Shown here one piece after another: positions 53,688 to 62,000 of a stretch of DNA of 64,000 nucleotides. Below the pieces are notes generated by a model. The model saw only the letters and a list, made by a program, of their open reading frames with translations, searched no databases and had not been told where the DNA came from. Origin of the DNA: JBMNUM01 sp050946275 (GTDB lineage Bacteria; Actinomycetota; Coriobacteriia; Coriobacteriales; CADBOM01); the NCBI GenBank assembly GCA_050946275.1, contig JBMNUM010000003.1:60437-124436 (forward strand). Reading direction: 5' to 3'. A program made the position numbers and the translations under genes. Each line of letters opens with the position of its first letter. Position 1 is the first letter of the stretch.

Positions 53688-54914
53688 TTATTGCAATCTG
53701 ATGATTTCGTCATCCTCCGCGAACGATCTTTTTGGCCTTCCGTTATGTGTTGTCTCAACTACGCGCTTCAGTACACCACTGTCGAAAAGAGGTGGCAGGT
53801 ATTCTTTACATAGTTGAGACTGGCGTTTAAACACACCGACCTTTGAAATGACGTAAGCAGACACAGCGCCCATAGTGTATTTAACCCGTGGCGTCATACT
53901 ATAGACTGCATTGGCAAAAGCGGCAGTAACGTCCTCGCTGTTTACCACAGCGCCCGTCACGTCAATTGGCCATAACCGCTGCGCCGGATTCTCAAACCTT
54001 GCAACCATCGTGTTATTCATGAGGTTGCAACCTTTGGTGTGATTTGTCATATGAAACATACGGTACTTAAGCAGTCCGTCTGTACCGGGGCGCTTTGTTG
54101 TATCTTTAATGGGCATGTTCAGGACGTATCTAAACTGCTCGCGCAGTTTACTCTGATAAGCCTCAGACAGCATCTTTTCCGCAGACCAATAATCAACTTT
54201 GTTCGATTTCAATGCTTCTACAATCGAGCGCCATTCGCGCCCGCCAAATATTCTATCGAGGCGCGCGCCGCGTCCGCTCGGATCGTTTGAAAACCCCTCG
54301 TCTGGGTTATCAGCGATGGCATCTTGAGGAATTGTTTCTTGAGCGCTATAAACCCAGCACGCTTCGCGAAGAAAACCTACTGATGAGAAGTTTAAGAGAA
54401 CCTCAACACCGCAGTTACCTAAGCCATTGAGCCTGGCAATTTGCTCGAATAAGCCAAAGTCGAGGTCAACGATACCGAAGGGGTCGATATAGAAGAAAAA
54501 GGTGCCATAATTCGGCGCGAGCGCCAGCGCACTTTCGATAGCAGCTCCAAAGCCTTCTTGTACATATTTCGTGCTCGAAGCAAACCGCTTAGCAAGGGAA
54601 TCGCCTTTCACTGCATCCTGCAAAGCAGCAAGCCGGCGTTCATCATGTTCGGACATGATGAATTGTACTTTCGGGTGAAAGCGCCTTGCATTTTGAAGAG
54701 CAAGGTTGGCAGCCTGCATGGCGATGATTGGCGAGCCGACATCACCATTGTTGAAATGACCGGCACCAGCAAAGCCATCAACATACAGAACATCTCTTCT
54801 AGCGGGGAACACCTTCTGGAAGTATGCGCGCAGATAGCATCGCAGCAGTTCGTTCTTTGTTTCCGACCAGGGCTTCACTTCCTCAAAGAAGTCTGCTGTA
54901 TCTTGTATGCTCAA
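53688..54914 (-). CDS. tcmP: Three-Cys-motif partner protein
   Basis: 408 residues. YVDGFAGAG (44-52) and FFYIDPFG (140-147) form a methyltransferase-like nucleotide-binding pocket, with EVLLNFSSVGFLREA after it. The C-terminal half contains FRYVLNMPIKDTTKRPG and HMTNHTKGCNLMN. These are features of TcmP (three-Cys-motif partner), typically encoded next to a radical-SAM-like or Gp37/Gp68-type protein with three conserved Cys, which is exactly the divergent neighbour at 55087. Biochemical role is unknown. Confidence 0.88.
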   Translation of the reverse strand: MSIQDTADFFEEVKPWSETKNELLRCYLRAYFQKVFPARRDVLYVDGFAGAGHFNNGDVGSPIIAMQAANLALQNARRFHPKVQFIMSEHDERRLAALQDAVKGDSLAKRFASSTKYVQEGFGAAIESALALAPNYGTFFFYIDPFGIVDLDFGLFEQIARLNGLGNCGVEVLLNFSSVGFLREACWVYSAQETIPQDAIADNPDEGFSNDPSGRGARLDRIFGGREWRSIVEALKSNKVDYWSAEKMLSEAYQSKLREQFRYVLNMPIKDTTKRPGTDGLLKYRMFHMTNHTKGCNLMNNTMVARFENPAQRLWPIDVTGAVVNSEDVTAAFANAVYSMTPRVKYTMGAVSAYVISKVGVFKRQSQLCKEYLPPLFDSGVLKRVVETTHNGRPKRSFAEDDEIIRLQ

Positions 54915-55013
54915 ATCGTATCCTCGTTCCGACCCTGAATATACTTTGTGACGCTAGTTGACACTCTAGCTATAAGCCATTGACAGACTGCAGCGACCAG
55001 TGTCCCAGCGTTT

Positions 55014-55042
55014 TGTGTCCCACCAACTTAATCTTCTATAAT
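55014..55042 (+). promoter_or_regulatory. Promoter of the three-Cys radical-SAM gene
   Basis: TTTGTG at 55014-55019 and a perfect TATAAT at 55037-55042, separated by 17 bp, lie about 45 bp before the start at 55087. The 170-bp space is shared with the divergent tcmP. Confidence 0.6.
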
Positions 55043-55086
55043 AGATCAGTTGCGGGCTCTGGTCGAAGTGGAGGTGAAGCACTGGA

Positions 55087-55899
55087 ATGCGTTGCGACCG
55101 CTCTATTGAACGTAAAACTATGCTCTACAAGACCGGAGTAGAGTACGGCGACTATACGATGAACCACGTGCTTGGCTGCTCGCATGGCTGCCGCTACCCT
55201 TGCTACGCCTTCTTGATGGCGCGGCGATTTGGCAGAGTGAAGAGCTATGAGGAATGGTGCGCACCGGTACTCGTGTCAAATACCCTTGACCTCCTTGACA
55301 CCGAAATCCCGCGACTCAAAGGGAAGATCCACAATGTCCAGCTGTGCTTTACCACGGACCCGTTCATGTATGGATATGACGATGTGTGCGAGATGAGTCT
55401 AGCCGCTGTCCAGAAGCTGAACGATGCGGACATTCCCTGCGTTGTGCTGAGTAAAGGCATACTTCCGTGTGAGCTTGCGGAACAGCCCAAGATCAATGTC
55501 TATGGCATTACGCTCGTATCTCTCGACGAGGCTTATCGTGAGGAAGCCGAGCCGGGGGCGGCACCCTATCTAGAGCGCATTGCGGCTTTGAAGAAGCTGC
55601 ATGATGCAGGGCATACGACCTGGGCGAGCATGGAGCCCTATCCTTCTCCCAACGTTGTCGACCAGGACCTCTTTAAGGTGCTTGAATCCGTATCATTCGT
55701 TGATCGCATCATTTTTGGCCGCACGAACTACAACAAGTTCGTTTCCTCGTACACCAACGTCAAGCAATGGTATGCAGAACGTGCGCATGAGGTAATGCGG
55801 TGGTGCGAAGAGCGCGGCATCGAGTGTTACATCAAAAAGGGGACACTACCGGAGGATGAGCAGGAGCTTGAGAATGTGCCTGTGCTTGCGGGAGCATAG
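55087..55899 (+). CDS. Three-Cys-motif radical-SAM-like protein
   Basis: 270 residues. Cys31, Cys35 and Cys39 in GCSHGCRYPCYAFLMARRF give CX3CX3C instead of the usual CX3CX2C, so one residue separates it from the standard 4Fe-4S/SAM site. HNVQLCFTTDPFMYG, IPCVVLSKG and TTWASMEPYPSP follow as barrel strands. It is divergent from tcmP and probably acts with it. GGAGGTG precedes the ATG; a second Met at 55120 starts the similarity and is possible. Confidence 0.8.
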   Translation: MRCDRSIERKTMLYKTGVEYGDYTMNHVLGCSHGCRYPCYAFLMARRFGRVKSYEEWCAPVLVSNTLDLLDTEIPRLKGKIHNVQLCFTTDPFMYGYDDVCEMSLAAVQKLNDADIPCVVLSKGILPCELAEQPKINVYGITLVSLDEAYREEAEPGAAPYLERIAALKKLHDAGHTTWASMEPYPSPNVVDQDLFKVLESVSFVDRIIFGRTNYNKFVSSYTNVKQWYAERAHEVMRWCEERGIECYIKKGTLPEDEQELENVPVLAGA

Positions 55900-56005
55900 C
55901 TGCTTCACTTGCGCTTCAAATCTGGGTTTGTGACGGCCTTCTAACCTGTTCGCAGTGTTAGAGGGCCGATTGTTTGTGTCGGCCATGACCGAAAGGCGGG
56001 CCGAT

Positions 56006-56500
56006 ATGGCAGGTGATACGCATGGCGCAGAGACGCAGGAAGAGCCGCAAGCCCAGAAAGACCTCGGACAGCAGCAGGCGGCGCAGGAACAGCCGCAGGT
56101 GAGCGGCACCGACTGGGAGAAGGCCGTCGCCGAGCGCGACGAGAAGATCGCGGTGCTGGAAGCCCAGGTAGCTGAGGCCGCCAAGAACGCCGAGACGGCC
56201 GAGCAGCTGCGCGGCGAGATCGCTGAGCTCAAGGCCCAGGGCGAGTCCGACCGGATCGACTTCAAGCTGCAGCTGGCGGGCGTGCGAAACGTTAAGGCTG
56301 CGAGAGCCATCCTGGCCGACCACGGCGGCGACATCGACAAGCTCAAAGAAGCAGAGCCCTGGCTGTTCGCCGACGCCCCCGTGAAGCAGCAGGGCGGCAG
56401 GACCGGGCTTCCCAACGCCGGCATCAGCACGGACGCCGGCAAGACCATGAAACGCTGGCGCAGGCTCGCCGGCCTGGACGATTCCAACGACAACGCTTAG
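56006..56500 (+). CDS. Phage scaffold-like protein
   Basis: 164 residues from the ATG at 56006 after AAAGGCGGGCC (an ATG at 55985 is possible). Acidic Gln-rich start, coiled coil DWEKAVAERDEKIAVLEAQVAEAAKNAETAEQLRGEIAELKAQ (in parts), then DRIDFKLQLAGVRNVKAARAIL and the short C-terminal helix. This is the layout of Gp20-type scaffolding proteins of siphophages. It is followed 12 bp later by a capsid gene fragment. Confidence 0.8.
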   Translation: MAGDTHGAETQEEPQAQKDLGQQQAAQEQPQVSGTDWEKAVAERDEKIAVLEAQVAEAAKNAETAEQLRGEIAELKAQGESDRIDFKLQLAGVRNVKAARAILADHGGDIDKLKEAEPWLFADAPVKQQGGRTGLPNAGISTDAGKTMKRWRRLAGLDDSNDNA

Positions 56501-56512
56501 GAGGGCTGAGAC

Positions 56513-56899
56513 ATGGCCAACAGCATCGAGTTCGCTAAGAATTACACCGGTATCCTGGACGAGGTCTACCAGAGGGTGGCGGTGTCTCGCTGTCTGAACA
56601 GCGGCGGGCGCATGGTCCGCGCGGGCCGCAACGCCAAGGAGATTCTCATCCCGAAGATATCCGTCACGGGCCTCGGCGACTACACGCGCAACGTGGGCTA
56701 CAAGACCGGCAGCATAACCTACGAGTACGAGACGCACAGCTTCGGCTACGACCGGGCCATCCGCCTGTTCGCCGACGTCATGGACGTCGAGGAGAGCGGC
56801 GTCCTGGACTGCTTCGTGGAGGCGAAGCGTAGGCAGATATCGACTTGTGTGGAAACCTGTGACTCGAACACGCTGCACACAGCTATGCATGCGTGGTAG
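56513..56899 (+). pseudogene. Truncated phage major capsid protein
   Basis: 128 residues. NSIEFAKNYTGILDEVYQRVAVSRCLN, KEILIPKISVTGLGDYTRNVGYKTGSITYEYETHSFGYDRAIRLFADVMDVEESG (in parts) matches the N-arm and start of the capsid fold. Capsid proteins of this type are usually about 300 residues or more. After VEAKRRQIS the frame continues with an unrelated end (TCVETCDSNTLHTAMHAW) and stops. So the gene is broken by a deletion or insertion and no other phage gene follows. Confidence 0.75.
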
Positions 56900-56993
56900 A
56901 AGAGATGTTATTGTCGCCCGTCGGCGTTAACTTAGCCGACGGGCGACATCCTCGCTAGTTAATCGACGGCTTTCATAAGCCACCTTCACTCGT

Positions 56994-58400
56994 CTACAGA
57001 ATACCGGCGAGCGCCATCTTGTAGGAATCCTCAACTTGGTTGTAACTGGAAATTGCCTTACCGATCTTTTGTGGATCCCAATCCCAGGGATCAAACACAT
57101 CCTTGTAGCGTCGAACGATGGCCAGGAGATTGTCCTCAAGGAAGACGTGGGGATCCTTCTTCCATCTGACAACCGGGTAGCCGTTTTCGTATTCAAGTCC
57201 CATCAGCGCACGAAGACCGTATACCAAGGGAGCGACATATCCATCGGGGCTTATGGTTTCAATAGTTCTCTTCAAGAACGGTGTCTCTAACACCTTGCGG
57301 CTATTGTTAAGTTTCCGCACGGCTGTAATGTTTCGATAATTGCCGTCAGACTTATTCCAGAGAGAGGGGAGCTTTTCGTAGATATAGTCATACAGCTCGG
57401 GCAGCTGGACTGCTATCTCGAAGGCAGACACGACGGAGGGGTTCTTGAGCTCAGTTTTGTAGTTGTCGAGGGTGGAGTCCAGTGAAACTTCTGGCGAGGA
57501 CATGAAGCGCTCGAACGACTTCAGCGACTGAGCTTTGCCAGAATATATGTTCTTGGCCGCAGGCGGTTCGACAAGTTTTCCAGACGAGTCCCTTACAGGA
57601 TCAAGTAGCGACAGGGGAATCCATGCAAGTGAGATGATGTTCTCGATTTTGATAGTTCCTCCATCGTTTACTTTCCACTCAATTCTCTCGTACAGATCGG
57701 GATCGTGATGCTGCATGATGACCTTGAGTGAGTCGAAGTAGCCCCTTTGATTTGCAACGGTTCCCACCGTGAGCTGAACGTTGTTGTTGCGCGCGGCATT
57801 GATGTCTAGAAGATTGTTGTTGAACATCTCGACGCAAGCATGATCGTCCGGATCTTTTGGGAGCAGGAGTTCGATGGGGATATAGAAATCCAAGCTTCCG
57901 AAGTCGTCGTTATGATCATCGTGCTTCGTATGAGCGACATAGTCGTTTATCAAATCAGTGTTTTTGTCCCAGAGCTCTTTGAATTCGTCCCAATTCATGC
58001 TTCCTGTAGGCAACGAAGATCCCGCGAACTCGAGTGCGTGGCTCAGGATATAAAGTCCGACAGCAAGTGTATTGTGGCCGCCATCAAGGATGCCCTCAAG
58101 TTCTGGGTTGACAATCTCAATTCTGTAACGCTTTCTTTCAAGGCACTCATATTGTGAGGCTGCAAGAAGAATCCCCTTTGTTTTGAAGGGAAAGAGCTCC
58201 GGGCCAGTCGCTATGGATTCTTGGATGGCGTTGGTTACGGGGCCCGTCTTGGAATTTCTCGGATTCGCTTCAAGATCGAGATAGCTGATGATATCAATAA
58301 GATATCTTGCTTTGATGACTCCAACTACCTTGATGATTCTTCCCAACTCTTGCTCGTTAGAGTGTTCGAACCGAATGATGATGCCGTCTTTGTTGCCCAT
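56994..58400 (-). CDS. AIPR/DGQHR-like protein, putative defence gene
   Basis: 468 residues. ARYLIDIISYLDLEANPRNSKTGPVTNAIQES, FKTKGILLAASQYEC, and IEIVNPELEGILDGGHNTLAV (in parts) resemble the conserved core of AIPR proteins or of DndB-type DGQHR domains. DGGHNT (106-111) is the most telling part. The C-terminal 250 residues have no recognised motif. It stands alone on its strand at the right edge of the island. A role against phage is inferred from family and location only. Confidence 0.6.
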   Translation of the reverse strand: MGNKDGIIIRFEHSNEQELGRIIKVVGVIKARYLIDIISYLDLEANPRNSKTGPVTNAIQESIATGPELFPFKTKGILLAASQYECLERKRYRIEIVNPELEGILDGGHNTLAVGLYILSHALEFAGSSLPTGSMNWDEFKELWDKNTDLINDYVAHTKHDDHNDDFGSLDFYIPIELLLPKDPDDHACVEMFNNNLLDINAARNNNVQLTVGTVANQRGYFDSLKVIMQHHDPDLYERIEWKVNDGGTIKIENIISLAWIPLSLLDPVRDSSGKLVEPPAAKNIYSGKAQSLKSFERFMSSPEVSLDSTLDNYKTELKNPSVVSAFEIAVQLPELYDYIYEKLPSLWNKSDGNYRNITAVRKLNNSRKVLETPFLKRTIETISPDGYVAPLVYGLRALMGLEYENGYPVVRWKKDPHVFLEDNLLAIVRRYKDVFDPWDWDPQKIGKAISSYNQVEDSYKMALAGIL

Positions 58401-59042
58401 TGCTACCTCCTAAATCTACTAACCGGGATAGGAGGACAGGAAAAAGGGCCGATATACGGCCCCTGGAGAATACACGTATCCTAACGTTATGTCTCCAGAA
58501 CCTATCCAAGCTCCTACCAGCTCGCTGTCCAGCGAACTTGCGAAGCATTGTAGTGTGCCTGCCGATTTACTGTCAAGTGTCGATATTGAATAAGATTGCA
58601 CTCCGGGAACGAGCCGCGGCTACGGACTTGCCGTATGTGCTTGCATGCTCTTATGGACGACATGTCATCCATTATGTCAGCTTTCTCTTCCATTCGCGTG
58701 AAGGTGCATTGCTGAAGACGCTCGGAGGTTCTTTGAAAACACGCGTAACATGCTTTATCTGCGGTAGGTGCGGTCCTTGCTGTAGCGGCCCGGATCTTTG
58801 CTGGGCATCACGGTCATGATGCCCAACGTTGAGCACCTCAACCAATAAGGCAAATCAAAAATGCCGATTGACAGTAATTGTTATAAGTGTGGATACTTAA
58901 TTATCCCTCTTTTACTAATTATCCCTCTTTTACGGGAAAACCATCGTGATTTGACCGAATGACCGGTGTGTTTTGCTGGGGGCTGGTTGTTCTTGGCTCC
59001 AATCGTATTCTCGGCAATCGTTTGAGGAGGGTGACCTTGAAT
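58401..59042. other. Intergenic region with an exact 18-bp tandem repeat
   Basis: TAATTATCCCTCTTTTAC is repeated exactly at 58898-58915 and 58916-58933, about 110 bp before the BspA-like gene. The AT-rich pocket may hold its promoter. 58400-58897 shows no convincing gene. Confidence 0.6.
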
Positions 59043-62000
59043 ATGAGCTCAAGAATTCATCTTGGTTTTAAAGCCATCATTTTCATCGTCTTTCTTCTTC
59101 TGATGGCGTTTGCGATTCCTGCGTATGCAGCCGACGACAGTGATTCTGATGTCTCAATCGACGGTGAGCAGGCCTACGCGATTCTATATAGCAACGGAGA
59201 TTTTGTGTTCCAGCGAGGAGCCGACGAAGATCCTTCCGAGGGAACAGTGGAGGGCAAATGGACTGGCTTTGAGACGGCGGAGTATTCCTGGTATGAAAAG
59301 GCTCCGTGGAGTGATAAGCGAGCCCTGGTGAAAGCCGTCGTGGTGAAGGACGACATCTCCCCAGTTGCCACGGCATGCTGGTTTTGGAATTGTACGGCAC
59401 TTGAATCGGTGAGCCTTGACAAGCTCGATATGTCCAGTGTTACTAACATGAACTGGATGTTCTATGGATGCGAATCGCTGCAATCAATTGACGTATCAGG
59501 GTTTGACACGTCCAACGTCACGACTATGGCGCGCGTGTTCTATAACTGCAAATCGCTGCAATCGATTGATGTCTCACAGTTTGAAACGTCCGGCGTTACA
59601 GACATGAATCGGCTGTTCTTTGGGTGCGAATCACTTGAAGCCCTGCAGCTCTCTTCTTTCAACACGTCTGACGTTGCGGATATGACGCTGATGTTCTCCG
59701 GCTGTTCATCGTTGGAAACCCTCGACATCACCGGTTGGGACACCTCATCTCTTGTGCACGTGAATAAGATGTTCTCCGGCTGTTCATCGTTGACGGGACT
59801 GGATCTCTCCTCGTTGGATATAACATCTGTGATTCCTGAAAATGAGACTATTGGGGATGGAGAAGGAGCAACTCTCGGCGATATGTTTGAGGGGTGTTCG
59901 TCGCTTGAGGTTCTTCGGACTGGGACTTTGTGGTCTGGAGATGATAGCTGGGATGCTTATGCGCCCTGCTTCCCAAAGCTGATGTACGATCTTTCTGGAA
60001 CGGAGCATCTTGCAGGATCCGTGATTCCCAAGGGCGCTGCCGTCTACACATCTTTGAAACCCCCATGCGCTATCCTGTATGCGGATGGCACGTTCGTGAT
60101 CCAGCCCAGTGGGATGCCTGACCCCGAGCGTGGTGAGGTTCTCGAGAAGTGGGGGAGCGTGGACACGACCGATGGATCCCCATGGTACTCGCGACGTGCC
60201 GAGATTCTCGCTGTTGTTGTTGAGGACGGAGTTGCTCCAACTTCAACAAAGGAATGGTTCAGCGGGTGTTCCAATTTAGTGTCTGTCGATTTATCCGGGC
60301 TGGATACATCGAGTACGCAAAGCATGAATTCCATGTTCTATGGCTGCGAGTCTCTTCAACATCTTGACCTTACTGAATTCGATACATCTTCGGTTGAGAC
60401 GATGGAGACAATGTTCGAGTATTGCTCCTCGCTTGAGTCTCTAGATGTTTCTAGCTTCGATACCTCTGGCGTCTCCACCATGAACGGCATGTTTGCTCAC
60501 TGCCCGTCGCTCACGTCGCTCGATCTTTCATCGTTCGACACGTCTGGGGTGACGACGATGAGCGGGATGTTCGTCAGCGACCACGCTCTGGCCTCGCTGG
60601 ACATGTCGAGCTTCACAACCGATGCGAGCACCAACATGTCGTGGATGCTCCACGACTGCCCTGCGCTGTCCTCGGTCAGGCTGGGCCCGGGATTCACCTT
60701 CTCCTCATCGGGCGCCTGGCTCCCGGCACCGCCGAGTGATTCGACGTACACCGGCAAGTGGGTCGGCGGCTCCACAGGGCAGGCTTACACGCCCGAGTCG
60801 CTGGCGACGTCATATGACGGCGCGACCATGGCCGGGCTCTACCGTTGGCAGACGCAAGACGACACGCCGAACGCCATCCTCTACGATGATGGCACGCTTG
60901 TGTTTCAGCCCAACGGCACTCCCGACCCCGAGCGCGGTGAAGTCCTTCAAAAATGGGGAAGGGCAGATACAGCAACAAACGCACCTTGGGTTTCTCGTGC
61001 TAATGACATTCTGTATGTTGAGACAGTTGGGAATGTTGCTCCCACAAGCATGGCCGGTTGGTTTACTGACTGCTCTAACCTCCAGTCTGTCGATTTCTCC
61101 GGACTTGATACTTCGCGCGTTAACGACATGCACAATCTATTTATCAATTGTGCATCTCTGACCTCTTTCGATTTTTCGCAGCTTAGCACTGGATGCGTTA
61201 AGGATATGTCTAATATGTTTGGGGGTTGTGAATCGTTATCAACGATTTCGTGTTCGGAGCTCGATGCATCAAGCGTTGAGCGCATGTATGGGATGTTTTA
61301 TGGATGCTCGGCTTTGGAAGCGCTGGATTTGTCCGATCTGAATACGGAGAAACTGACCACGATGCACTGGATGTTCAACGGCTGCTCATCTTTGCGCAGT
61401 ATCGATTTGAGCAACTTTTGCACGTCAAATGTTGCCGACATGGCTTATCTGTTTGCAGGATGCAACTCGCTAGAAAGTTTAGATCTTTCATCGTTCGACA
61501 CGTCTGAGGCGACGATAATGGATGGGATGTTCTACGATTGCCCGGCGCTTTCCTCGATCAGTCTGGGCCCGGGATTTTTCTTCTCCTCATCGGACGCCTG
61601 GCTTCCGACTCCGCCGAATAGTTCGGCATACACAGGCAAATGGATTAGCGACCTCACGAAGCAGACCTACACACCCGAGTCACTGGCGACGTTATATGAT
61701 GGTGCGACCATGGCCGGGCTCTATCGCTGGCAAACTGCAGATGAAACTCCAAGCGCCATCCTATACGGTGACGGAACGCTTGTCATACAGCCTGACGGGA
61801 CGCCTGATCCTACACGAGGTGAGGTGGTAGAGAAGTGGGGTCAAGTTGATGAGGTGGCGGAAGTCCCCTGGTCTTCTCGTTGCAACGAGATAACAGCGGT
61901 TGAGGCAATTGGGAATGTTTCTCCCGTGACAATGAATGGGTGGTTTGCCGGGTGTTCCAATCTCAGAGAGGTTGATTTAACGGGGCTCGATTCATCACGC

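Noticed and set aside
58400..58819. 139-residue plus-strand gene
   Set aside because: Starts inside the promoter region of the opposite gene, lacks a ribosome-binding site and shows no protein-like pattern.
47738..59040. Integrase or tRNA attachment site for the accessory island
   Set aside because: No integrase, tRNA gene or flanking direct repeat was found; the island borders rest on composition and a broken gene only.
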